NCBI GenBank assembly: GCA_009840305.1
Contig: VXNY01000013.1
Span: forward strand, 1 to 64,000
Direction: 5' to 3'
Length of the DNA stretch: 64,000 bases
DNA from: Gammaproteobacteria bacterium
GTDB lineage: Bacteria > Pseudomonadota > Gammaproteobacteria > Pseudomonadales > Azotimanducaceae
The notes below the pieces were generated by a model that saw only the letters and a program-made list of their open reading frames with translations, was not told the DNA's origin and did not search any database. This document shows, piece after piece, positions 27,676-35,540 of this stretch. Each line of letters starts with the position of its first letter. Position 1 is the stretch's first letter. A program made the translations under genes and the position numbers.

Positions 27676-27714
27676 ATGCCCGAAAATACTACTATTAGGA
27701 TCATGTTGCAATGA
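27676..27714 (+). CDS. 12-codon leader ORF coupled to the next gene
   Basis: ATG after AAGGTGAGATTTAATT opens MPENTTIRIMLQ and stops at an ATGA that is also the start of the next frame. It could be a leader peptide giving translational coupling, or the true beginning of the next gene separated by a one-base shift. Confidence 0.35.
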   Translation: MPENTTIRIMLQ

Positions 27715-27893
27715 ATCACGCACTCAGTCTAGACAGCATTCAAGAGAAACTAGAACTTACGCTGCAGCAGCTAGGTGCTTGCGAACTCATAACAGAACTT
27801 GCAATTGATACACTTCGATGTCCTTGGCAGATAGAGCAAGTAGTGCAAAGCATGCGTGAAAGGAAGGATCTGTGGTGTGGCTCAAGCGGCTAA
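27711..27893 (+). CDS. Small helical protein, 60 aa (overlapping operon gene 1)
   Basis: Unrecognised. MNHALSLDSIQEKLELTLQQLG is strongly helical and the product is soluble. Its start overlaps the preceding leader frame (ATGA) and its end overlaps the next gene by 17 bases. It could instead be the front part of one longer gene interrupted by frameshifts. Confidence 0.4.
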   Translation: MNHALSLDSIQEKLELTLQQLGACELITELAIDTLRCPWQIEQVVQSMRERKDLWCGSSG

Positions 27894-28212
27894 GAAATTT
27901 GCCGTCTCTGGGTTAATCGAAACTCAAAGGTACTACATGCTTAAAGGGATACCAGTGTCAACGAGATTTTCACTGGACGAATACTGTACATTGATCCCAT
28001 ACGATGAAGCGTTAGAGAGTCTAAGGGTAGACCCTCGTGTATGGAATGCAGTTGAACGACTAAAGTGGCTCCATGAAGTAGCGGAGGACATGAGTGCAGT
28101 CGAATGTCGAAGCTTTGAGTTCAGAGGTCGAAAAAATTGTATTGAGCGACGTGAAAGCTATCTGTTACAGCACGGACCGGAAACATTAGCGTTGATATTG
28201 GGTCTCGTGTAG
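27877..28212 (+). CDS. Hypothetical protein, 111 aa (overlapping operon gene 2)
   Basis: Unrecognised. GTG start preceded by AAGGAAGGATCTGT, which lies inside the end of the previous gene. The product has a charged helical C-terminal half (DPRVWNAVERLKWLHEVAEDM) and two Cys. No signal peptide. Largest member of the run and the best-supported one. Confidence 0.45.
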   Translation: MAQAAKKFAVSGLIETQRYYMLKGIPVSTRFSLDEYCTLIPYDEALESLRVDPRVWNAVERLKWLHEVAEDMSAVECRSFEFRGRKNCIERRESYLLQHGPETLALILGLV

Positions 28213-28216
28213 GGAC

Positions 28217-28399
28217 ATGGCTTTCGTGAGTTTGGAGAATGTCATACAGTTTCCGCGCCCGTCGCTGCAGCACTTCCAAATTTTCGAGCTAGTTCAATCG
28301 GTGGTGGAGTTAGCAAGCGGATCATGTTTATGCATCAGGATTCGCACCACAGCAAACCTACACCACGACCGCTCGCAGTTCAGGATTTGGGAGAGCTAA
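28217..28399 (+). CDS. Small protein, 60 aa (overlapping operon gene 3)
   Basis: Unrecognised. Begins 4 bases after gene 2 and ends in TAATG, where its stop shares a base with the start of gene 4. A central hydrophobic helix (FQIFELVQSVVELASGS) is followed by a basic tail. The ribosome site is poor, so reinitiation after gene 2 is likely if it is real. Confidence 0.35.
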   Translation: MAFVSLENVIQFPRPSLQHFQIFELVQSVVELASGSCLCIRIRTTANLHHDRSQFRIWES

Positions 28400-28572
28400 T
28401 GAAAGGGTACTCCCAAGTGTGTGCTCAAATGCGAGCGAGAGTCGATCTAGTACTCACTTTAGAAAGGGATAGTACCCAAAGAACTGTGATCGAAGACAAG
28501 GATATCGATTTATGCAATTCCCTAGAAGCTCTGTTCATGGATGACGAGGTTGGGATCAGCGGTAGATTTTGA
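28399..28572 (+). CDS. Small acidic protein, 57 aa (overlapping operon gene 4)
   Basis: Unrecognised. The ATG overlaps the stop of gene 3 and has GGGAGAG just upstream. Sequence MKGYSQVCAQMRARVDLVL then an acidic helix (EDKDIDLCNSLEALF). Ends within gene 5. Confidence 0.4.
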   Translation: MKGYSQVCAQMRARVDLVLTLERDSTQRTVIEDKDIDLCNSLEALFMDDEVGISGRF

Positions 28573-28738
28573 GGATTATTGGGAAGCGTTTATAGAAAAG
28601 GAAAGTGGCAAACGTACATTGAAAAGGGCGATTAAAGCGGTTGAAGAGAATTTAGAAATTTGCAAAGGGGTGGGTGATTGCCGATTTTTCAAGCTTGAAA
28701 AGGCAATTTTTGTAGCGATCAGGTCAGCTCAGAATTAG
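28541..28738 (+). CDS. Small helical protein, 65 aa (overlapping operon gene 5)
   Basis: Unrecognised. Overlaps gene 4 by 32 bases in another frame. Helical throughout, with KRTLKRAIKAVEENLEICKG and two Cys. Closes the run and converges with the 40-residue minus-strand gene, the two overlapping by four bases. Confidence 0.4.
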   Translation: MTRLGSAVDFEDYWEAFIEKESGKRTLKRAIKAVEENLEICKGVGDCRFFKLEKAIFVAIRSAQN

Positions 28739-28857
28739 AGTAATAGCAGAGCGATTACCACGATAACTAGTATATTTCGTTTTTTCGACGGACTACGGTT
28801 GATCACAATCGAATTTCCATCTCCGACAACGAAGATAGTTGGACCATTTTTCGACAT
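28735..28857 (-). CDS. 40-residue tail-anchored membrane protein
   Basis: ATG directly after GGAGGTTAAAACC. MSKNGPTIFVVGDGNSIVINR is a compact beta-like segment, followed by a basic stretch (SPSKKR) and a C-terminal hydrophobic helix ILVIVVIALLLL that would sit in the inner membrane with the N-terminus in the cytoplasm. No homolog recognised. Comparable small proteins act as regulators of membrane complexes or as toxins. Confidence 0.5.
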   Translation of the reverse strand: MSKNGPTIFVVGDGNSIVINRSPSKKRNILVIVVIALLLL

Positions 28858-28987
28858 GGTTTTAACCTCCATTTGTAGCTCAATACCAGTCTGTCCAAAG
28901 AGTTTTCTTTGGCGCAAATTTCAGCGAAACAAACGTTCGAGAATTCGAAGTTCTGTTTTTATTTACAACAAATTACCTTAGCACAAA

Positions 28988-29040
28988 TTAAAAAAAGCAA
29001 AAAATTAAACGATTTTCGATGTTTGTATCGTCTTTTGCTT
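28988..29040 (-). terminator. Candidate minus-strand terminator
   Basis: AAGCAAAA (28995-29002) pairs with TTTTGCTT (29033-29040), and inside it ACGAT (29009-29013) with ATCGT (29027-29031). On the minus strand the hairpin is followed by a run of T residues. It would end transcripts from the TlpA-like gene at 29586-31430. Confidence 0.4.
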
Positions 29041-29062
29041 GAAATTTGATCTACACTGCTAA

Positions 29063-29362
29063 ATTCAGGAGCTCGGGGGTCCAGCATTAGGTCTTGAACC
29101 GGATTCGCAAGGTCGTTTTCTAATTCCGCTTCCTCAAGACGGGATCAGTCTTTCGTTTGAACGCGAAGATAGCTTCAAATTTAGATTTGAAGATGGCTAT
29201 TCGTTGGTTCATGTTCCGCACCGAGGGACTCGAACCACAAGCTATTCAGTTGTACTCTGGTTTTTGCGCGCTGCCGGGAAATCAACCGAAGATGAAAGGA
29301 TGGGTATAGAGAAATTACGTCAGACCGCGCTTAAATCGTTTCGCCAAAACGATCTACGCTAG
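29063..29362 (+). pseudogene. Start-less open frame, probable gene fragment
   Basis: A 99-codon frame begins right after an in-frame TAA and ends with TAG at 29360, without ATG until near its end. Its codons look coding: LEPDSQGRFLIPLPQDG, FKFRFEDGYSLVHVPHR, KLRQTALKSFRQNDLR. It is probably the 3' remnant of a soluble protein gene whose 5' part was lost. A non-standard start cannot be excluded (AGGAG at 29067-29071 lies at its front). Confidence 0.35.
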
Positions 29363-29585
29363 AGTCTTCGTAGCGTTCGATTGTAAGTTTGGGTTAGAGA
29401 CTAGAGCTCGACACTAAACTTAAACTATTCAACATCTCTGTATCGGATCAGTAGCCTTGCACTTTGACTGACCGTGTAATGGCAATCTATGGATTACCAC
29501 ATTGGCAATCTTAGACAGTGACAACGGTAGATAGTTGAGTCTGTTTCTCCGTTCTGGTCCGCGACCAAACGGCAAGATACCGAGC

Positions 29586-31430
29586 TCAGCCAGAAATATC
29601 GGGATTGTCTTCTGTTTCGACTTCTGGGTCTGTGAGCGATTCGTCCTCGCCATAACGTTCCACGAGAAAACTCTTCAACTCCTCTGTGACGATATCGTTG
29701 CGGTAAATACATCCCTGGGAATCCACAAGGTACGTTTTAGGAATGAAGTTTACCCCAAATTTCGTAGCAACGGGACCATCCCAACTCTTAAGTTCACCTA
29801 GATTTATCCAAGGCAGCTGATGTTCCTCAAGACCACCCCGCCAATCTTCCTCGGTGCTGTCGATAGAGATTCCTACGATTTCAAAATCCTCGTCGGTGTA
29901 GGCCGCGTGGAGTTTTTTGAGCTCTGGAAACTCTGCAACGCAAGGTCCGCACCAAGATGCCCAAAAGTCAATCAATACCAGGTCCTTATCGCCTAGTAAA
30001 GAGTAAATGTCGACGTTTTCACCTGCTTCATTCGCCAACGTGAACTCAGGTATTCGTTGTCCTGGAACTAGAGCAGCATCGTTTTTGACTTTAATGCTAT
30101 GACTTACTAAAGATTCGACTTGCGGTGTAATGCGATTGGCAACAAAATTTTCGTCGAACTTCTCTTCAAGCGATTGCCAAACTGCAAGTGCTTGCATTAC
30201 GTCATCTAGCGCGTATCGATCGTAGGGCCTAAGCATGATCGCAAAATATTGGGCGAGCGGATCACGATCTGATTGAGCAATATCCATCAAAATGGAATGA
30301 CGTAGGTCGGTCGCTTCCACTTGTGAGTAAACCCACTCAGGCGCATCTGTTGGAATTGAGGAAGTGCTGTGCGAGTGAGCAACTTCGCTAGCAGCTTCTT
30401 CGCAACCTTCTGCAGGAGTACTTTGTTCGACGAGTTTACCATCCTCTTTATCTTTGGTTGTGCTCTCTGTACTTGTGTCTTCGGTCTGTTTAGTGTCCGA
30501 AGAATCCTCGTCGGACGTTAAGTCTGCTGAGTCTCCAGATTCCAAACTACTAAAGTGTCGTTCATACTCTCTTTGGTACGTTTCTAGTAATGAAACGTAT
30601 CTCTCATTCTGCTGCCAACTATCGATGATTTTTGCATGGTAGCCAGTACCACTTTTTGTTGCGAGTAAGTCGAGTCCATTACCCAGCTCCGAGACTACGA
30701 TCTCCCCCTGAGGTTCGAGAATCACTTCGGTCCGGAAGTAATGGTCTTCACCATCCACGTACAAATGTCCCAGTAGCGGAGTGCTGACATCTCCTTCAAT
30801 GTAGAATGATTTATCTTCTACTAAAACGGGACCCCACCACGTAGACTGCCGCTCCCCATTTGCGTTAAACGTGGTTGCAACTACGTAGGCAGTCGTATCG
30901 TTCGTCAATTCGCCTTCGAGAAAACTCAAATCTCCCTCAACCGAAAATCTATTTTCAGCATTTAGGACATGACTATAGGTACCCACGAGAATGAATTGGT
31001 CGTCCGTGTGTGGATGGTCAATGTAAGCGAAGTGAACGTCTCGACCGGTTCCGACAACCGCTTCAATTTTCATGGGTTCGGTTTCTTCTGAAAGCTTAAG
31101 GGCAATCGTGACCTTGGTGGGTTTTTGCACTTCACTAGCTAATTCAAAAGAACCGTGGAAGACTTCTTCGTGAAGCAACAGATCTTCGTCTCCGTCTGTG
31201 TTCCCAGCACGGTATGAGATGGTTAGCACAGCGTCCGACAGATCCACTGGTTCATATGGTTCAGACTCTGTGTCAGAAAGTTCATTGTCGGAGACGTCTT
31301 CGATCGCCTTCGGTTCAATGGAAATTAGTTCGCCTGAAATTTTGTAAGGCAAAGGAGTGTTAGCATGGCTGGACATTACCACGAGCGATGCCAAACAAAA
31401 GAGATAGAAGAGTCTCAAACCGTGTTTCAT
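29586..31430 (-). CDS. TlpA-like thioredoxin-fold exported protein, 614 aa
   Basis: A paralog of the protein at 14560 with the same plan. The signal peptide (1-23, cut after SSHAN) here lacks a lipobox Cys. A beta-rich acidic region follows to about residue 280, then a Ser/Thr/Glu/Lys low-complexity linker and a helical segment. The C-terminal thioredoxin domain has active site WCGPC at 493-497, cis-Pro in NFIPKTY and a Cys in SQGCIY. The redox motif CGPC is the classical thioredoxin one, while the paralog has CRPC, so their reduction potentials may differ. Soluble periplasmic location is predicted versus membrane-anchored for the paralog. Ribosome site GAGGTAACTTTCTG. Confidence 0.85.
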   Translation of the reverse strand: MKHGLRLFYLFCLASLVVMSSHANTPLPYKISGELISIEPKAIEDVSDNELSDTESEPYEPVDLSDAVLTISYRAGNTDGDEDLLLHEEVFHGSFELASEVQKPTKVTIALKLSEETEPMKIEAVVGTGRDVHFAYIDHPHTDDQFILVGTYSHVLNAENRFSVEGDLSFLEGELTNDTTAYVVATTFNANGERQSTWWGPVLVEDKSFYIEGDVSTPLLGHLYVDGEDHYFRTEVILEPQGEIVVSELGNGLDLLATKSGTGYHAKIIDSWQQNERYVSLLETYQREYERHFSSLESGDSADLTSDEDSSDTKQTEDTSTESTTKDKEDGKLVEQSTPAEGCEEAASEVAHSHSTSSIPTDAPEWVYSQVEATDLRHSILMDIAQSDRDPLAQYFAIMLRPYDRYALDDVMQALAVWQSLEEKFDENFVANRITPQVESLVSHSIKVKNDAALVPGQRIPEFTLANEAGENVDIYSLLGDKDLVLIDFWASWCGPCVAEFPELKKLHAAYTDEDFEIVGISIDSTEEDWRGGLEEHQLPWINLGELKSWDGPVATKFGVNFIPKTYLVDSQGCIYRNDIVTEELKSFLVERYGEDESLTDPEVETEDNPDISG

Positions 31431-31519
31431 CAGAAAGTTACCTCGCTTTCACTACTATTGGGGGGGTAATTCAGTTGTGCTTGAGTGAAGCGCAATCGAG
31501 CAATTCACGTATCACCACT

Positions 31520-32095
31520 CTATGGGTCGGGTAATGGACAGGTGTCGTCGACATCGAGCACTAGATCGGTCACTGAACAGTTTTGTAGTACTGACGCGAT
31601 AGCGTTTTTCTCGGCTTGATCGATAGTCAGGTTGTATTTACGCTTAATGTTTAACCATTGCCACACATACCAGCATTGGTTGTTCTCAGGCAGCCAGTCG
31701 GCAGGATCCTTAGTGGATTTACCTCGGTTTACCGTTGGACTCGCTAGAGCTACGTTTTCTAGGTCATTCGCAAAATTAATTCTTGTTTGAATATCCGCGT
31801 CACACATTCCACTATCGTGAGCTTCTCTCTTCGCCACAAGATGTTCAATATCTACATCACTATATTCGTTATAGCATGAGTCTTCGTACGCAGCATAAAT
31901 GCCATCTAACTCCTCGGCCTTAAATACGTCTAGCTTGGGTACGTGATTGAAATCGATAGACCGATAGTCAGAACAATCATTTTCCGCAGCAATCCGCACT
32001 CCGAAGTAATAGTTTTCACTGTCTGAATTCGCGGAGTCCCCCGTAATTAGGAGAGCACTAAACGCTAGCAATGCGATAGTTAAGTATCTAAACAT
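31520..32095 (-). CDS. Secreted HNH-type nuclease (DUF1524-like)
   Basis: A 191-residue exported protein with a signal peptide cut near GDSAN. The core matches secreted HNH-family proteins with a DUF1524/GmrSD C-terminal-like fold: DIEHLVAKREAHDSG (catalytic His 85), then RINFANDLENVALAS, NRGKSTKDPADWLPE and a CWYVWQW stretch. Such enzymes are extracellular or periplasmic nucleases using a metal bound by the HNH site. Cys pairs (41/74 and 97/140, approximate) would suit an oxidising compartment. Ribosome site CAGGATCACATTAC. Confidence 0.8.
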   Translation of the reverse strand: MFRYLTIALLAFSALLITGDSANSDSENYYFGVRIAAENDCSDYRSIDFNHVPKLDVFKAEELDGIYAAYEDSCYNEYSDVDIEHLVAKREAHDSGMCDADIQTRINFANDLENVALASPTVNRGKSTKDPADWLPENNQCWYVWQWLNIKRKYNLTIDQAEKNAIASVLQNCSVTDLVLDVDDTCPLPDP

Positions 32096-32240
32096 GTAAT
32101 GTGATCCTGTGTGGGGGTTAAAGAATAATCTGCGAACGCGACAATTGCAAGGTTATACTAACAATGACATCGCCACATATTGACACCATGAGATTGGACC
32201 ACGAGTTTAACCGGGTAGTCTTTATACGACTCTAAGTTTT

Positions 32241-32909
32241 TTAAGTTTTTGTTTGCAGAAGACGTTTGTGCGTTGTTCCAAAGACATGATCCCACAGCGG
32301 TGTAAGCCCAAAATTCACATCGCGTTTCGAGTGGTGCAAGTCATGAGCGTACATCAAATGATCGAACCACTTCATACCAGTTCGCAGATTTGCGTGATCC
32401 AACATATTTAAAACGGTGTGAAAGGAAATCACAAGCACGAATGAGGTGATACTTACTGGACCGACAACTGCTATACAAGCCAAGAGCAAACACAACGCGA
32501 GAACAGTCTCGTGCGGGCGCTGGTACAAGCCGTCAAATGCGGTGGGATGTTTACATCGATGATGCCAACCATGTAAATGTCGCATCAGAAACTTAGTATG
32601 CATAGCTCTATGCATCCAGTAATACGCGAGATCATAGAGAAGAATCGCGATTATGGCGTCGTACCAGAGTGTGGGTCCCGAACGGATCAAGAAATCCGAA
32701 AATAGCAATATCGCACCGATGTACGTAACAAAGGTCGCAACGATGTTCAGCGCGATGATGAGCCAGTAATTTCGCGCTCCGGTAATATCTCTGCTCGTTA
32801 GACGTATATTGGGTGCGTAATTGTAGGACAGTTGGCATATCCCCATCAATATGCCGGTGCCTGCTAAGATCGCGACAACGCCTGCTATTGCGGTACCGAC
32901 GATAGTCAA
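32241..32909 (-). CDS. Sterol desaturase / fatty acid hydroxylase family protein
   Basis: A 222-residue integral membrane di-iron oxygenase with four or so hydrophobic helices. The histidine boxes are complete: HRAMH, HGWHHR and, after the last helix, HDLHH. These bind two irons that activate O2 for C-H hydroxylation of a lipid. Length fits the short bacterial members. TTG start after GAGGAGTAGTAAA. The substrate cannot be told. Neighbours give no pathway hint. Confidence 0.85.
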   Translation of the reverse strand: MTIVGTAIAGVVAILAGTGILMGICQLSYNYAPNIRLTSRDITGARNYWLIIALNIVATFVTYIGAILLFSDFLIRSGPTLWYDAIIAILLYDLAYYWMHRAMHTKFLMRHLHGWHHRCKHPTAFDGLYQRPHETVLALCLLLACIAVVGPVSITSFVLVISFHTVLNMLDHANLRTGMKWFDHLMYAHDLHHSKRDVNFGLTPLWDHVFGTTHKRLLQTKT

Positions 32910-33355
32910 TTTACTACTCCTCGCGTCGTACCTCCGACGCGAAATGTACCTAATATAACATTGTACACCATTATTGAGTTGAATCTCTTGTACATGTATA
33001 GATTGAGATCGCTAAGCCGGTTTCGACTTCGTTCAATTTGTCGATTGAGGAATCGAACCGGTTTCCCAAGGCACACCCACTACACCAGCACAACATCAGA
33101 CTGTACAGGCAGTGCTGAATCTGAGACAACTAAATTAAATGCGATGTTGATTGATGTGCAGAGTAGGAGGAGAGCGTTGGGCGAATTGATTTTGAGAGGT
33201 AAACTCGCTGTTATGAGGTAATCAAAGCGGAACACCCAACACTCTCGATTCTCCTATCGTTATTCTATTTGAACCTCTTCGTCTAATTCTTGGCTACGGT
33301 GTTGCTGTAAAAATTCGCAACATCTTAAAGGTAGATGGCGCTGCCAAAGATTTAG
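32910..33355. other. Intergenic region holding the hairpin
   Basis: Besides the hairpin at 33014-33064 nothing is supported. A plus-strand frame at 32961-33221 runs through the hairpin and is very Arg/Leu-rich with no ribosome site, so it was not called. Confidence 0.35.
33014..33064. repeat. Long imperfect hairpin
   Basis: AAGCCGGTTTCGA (33014-33026) pairs with TCGAACCGGTTT (33053-33064), and the inner CTTCGTTCAAT with ATTGAGGAA, around loop TTGTCG. About 18-20 base pairs with two bulges. No T-run follows on either strand, so it is not a typical terminator. Confidence 0.5.
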
Positions 33356-33817
33356 TTAATAATTTGGTCTTCGTCCGAACAGAAGATCGCCAATTGCCAT
33401 GTCACTCAGTTGCCAGATGGTGTGGTTTTTACCATCGACCAACAAGTCGCAATTTAGAGTTTCGTGATTCCACTCAGGGAAAATGTCAAACACTCTTTCT
33501 ACGTTGCGATCTTCTTCTGTTTTGCAATATACAGAAGTGCAATCTTCTTCTAATCGAACCGCGACGTGTTTGAGTTCTCTGCGTACGGTTCCGGGTACTC
33601 TTTCCACTCCGACGAACACTACGCGGTTATCTTCTCGTTGGCAGCAGTAGTGTCCTTGCGCCATTAGTGTTGCTCCCGATAATTCATTGAATCGGTTTAC
33701 ATCATCCTCGATCGTTGCTGACAGTCTCTTGAACACCCCATGCGGCGAACAACCAGCCCGGCGTTCGACCCATTTCTTTTGCTTTTCCTCAATATCTTTT
33801 TCGTTTGTGTTGGGCAT
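33356..33817 (-). CDS. Hypothetical cytoplasmic protein, 153 aa
   Basis: No family recognised. A good ribosome site (TGGAGAACTA) precedes ATG. MPNTNEKDIEEKQKKW is a charged helical start, followed by a Cys-containing body (RAGCSPHG, HYCCQRED) and strand-like parts (RVVFVGVERVPG). No signal peptide despite six Cys, so the protein may bind metal in the cytoplasm. It stands alone, upstream of the hairpin region. Confidence 0.55.
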   Translation of the reverse strand: MPNTNEKDIEEKQKKWVERRAGCSPHGVFKRLSATIEDDVNRFNELSGATLMAQGHYCCQREDNRVVFVGVERVPGTVRRELKHVAVRLEEDCTSVYCKTEEDRNVERVFDIFPEWNHETLNCDLLVDGKNHTIWQLSDMAIGDLLFGRRPNY

Positions 33818-34079
33818 TAGTTCTCCATTACCTGTTTAGACTTCAAGGTCTTTTACGGTTGACTCCTTCTGCTCCCGACCAGACGGTATCGCGAATGTTG
33901 AAACCGATTTCGCGATTTCCTCTGTTAGGTTAGAACGGCGATATCGACTGTATAGATCAACTTTCACGAACCACCATCTGCAAACAAACTAGGCTTGGTT
34001 CGTACCGCTCATTCTGCGTCAGCGCTCAGAGTACCGATTACTGCTTGCGATCGTCGATAGAGTGCGCGATGAGTTTCAG

Positions 34080-35141
34080 TTACCTCGATTCTGGAATCAG
34101 CGGCTCTTTCGCCGCTATCTTCTTGACGATCTCCTCATGCGCTTTGTCTAAATTGACAAACCGTTCCGCATGAATGGGGTGTGTAGACAGAAGTGTTCTT
34201 TGGTTTTCTCCTGGATACTCGACCGATAGTCGTTTCCAGAACGCGGAAGCATTTTGGGTATCCAATCCAGCTCGGGCTATCATGTAAAGACCTACGTAGT
34301 CCGCCTCTCGCTCAAACGCAGGGCTGAATGCTATCATTGCGAGATCTGCAAACAAACCTTCATCGTCTTCATCGCCTTCGTCGCCCAAGATTACATCGAG
34401 AATACTACCAGCTAAGCCAATACCACCGGTTTTGGCAATATGAGACATCGCGTTATGGGCTAACTCGTGACCCAAGACTACCTGCATCTCGTTATCACTC
34501 TCCACTTCCTTGATCATGCCAGTAAATACAAAGATATCGTCGCCATCCGCATATGCATTTGGCGAACCATCCTGTAAAAGATACACAAAGGACATGCACA
34601 TCGGTTCTGGTTCCAAAACTTCTACAATCTGTTCATGACTCCCTCTGCGCATGACCGTAAGAGTGATCGGATCTCCTTTCTTGAGTGCATCTTTCAAAGT
34701 ATTGTGTGCGGTACCATGAGACCATGGATTGTCACCGATCTTCTTGTCGTTGATTTGGTAGAGTCGATCTCCATTCTGCAACGAGCTATTCGCAGCTGGA
34801 GTATCCGGTATTAGGTAGATCACAGGTCGGGAACCGATACCAAACTCTTCTTCTGCAACTCTTCGTATGTTCGGTGGGAACATACGTTTGGTGAGAATAG
34901 ATACTCCGATTCTATGACCTGATACGGGACCGCAGATTTCGTTATTAGCTCTCAAGATTGGGAGCATCAACTTATTCACATCGACCAATCTTTTCAGGTA
35001 TAACTCAATCGCAAGTTTGTGCTGTTCTTGTAATGCCTCTCTCACGTCTTCTCTGTCGCCGCGAGGAACATCGGTGGACATGCATCCCGAGATAAGAAGA
35101 GTGAGTACTGCGAGGATAAATGCGGTTAATAATTTTGACAC
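34080..35141 (-). CDS. PDZ-containing M48-family metalloprotease lipoprotein
   Basis: A 353-residue lipoprotein (lipobox ISGC, Cys 20). A PDZ-like segment at about 105-175 (PAANSSLQNGDRLYQIND) precedes the M48 catalytic part. HELAH at 225-229 binds zinc, with a further ligand in FEREAD (276-281), and the HPIHAERF motif near the C-terminus is typical of M48 enzymes such as LoiP/YcaL and BepA. It should degrade misfolded outer-membrane or periplasmic proteins. GTG start after AAGGAGGTCTAAA. A decayed copy of its 5' end lies at 37872-38060. The minus-strand TACAAT at 35181-35186, kept in the decayed copy, is a candidate -10 box. Confidence 0.85.
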   Translation of the reverse strand: MSKLLTAFILAVLTLLISGCMSTDVPRGDREDVREALQEQHKLAIELYLKRLVDVNKLMLPILRANNEICGPVSGHRIGVSILTKRMFPPNIRRVAEEEFGIGSRPVIYLIPDTPAANSSLQNGDRLYQINDKKIGDNPWSHGTAHNTLKDALKKGDPITLTVMRRGSHEQIVEVLEPEPMCMSFVYLLQDGSPNAYADGDDIFVFTGMIKEVESDNEMQVVLGHELAHNAMSHIAKTGGIGLAGSILDVILGDEGDEDDEGLFADLAMIAFSPAFEREADYVGLYMIARAGLDTQNASAFWKRLSVEYPGENQRTLLSTHPIHAERFVNLDKAHEEIVKKIAAKEPLIPESR

Positions 35142-35540
35142 TTTAGACCTCCTTCCCTTATTGAATTTGTGTTTACTAATATTGTAAGAACATGGCCGTT
35201 CGATGGACTCTGACGGCTAGTCAAGGTCGCTTACGCATATCACAGTTAGACGTACGCCATGACCGAAAATTCATTTCTCAGGCGAGAAAATCAGCCAATC
35301 GGTCTTAAACTGCTTAAACGTTGATGTATCCCGCAAAAATCGATCGGGCGATATTCTTTGCTGTTTCGATGTCATCGACTTGTACAGATTTCACAGAATC
35401 TGTAATTCACGGTGTCGTTTTCACGAAGATATAAGGTGTTTCCTGCATTACTTTTACGGCGCAAAATAAATTGTTCGCCAAACTGAGGAAACTTCATACC
35501 GCCATTGAAGAACTAAGATTAAAGGTCGACTGGTAAAAAT
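35142..35540. promoter_or_regulatory. Intergenic region with candidate promoter of the M48 gene
   Basis: The first 80 bases align to those at 37980-38060, including ATTGTAAGAA, whose reverse TTCTTACAAT contains a -10-like TACAAT. Conservation of the region in both copies is the main argument for a promoter. Nothing is seen in the remainder. Confidence 0.4.

Noticed and set aside
33000-33110. Possible tRNA (GGTTCGATTCC on the minus strand)
   Set aside because: The T-arm-like bases belong to the long hairpin; no T-stem pairing, anticodon arm or acceptor stem can be formed.
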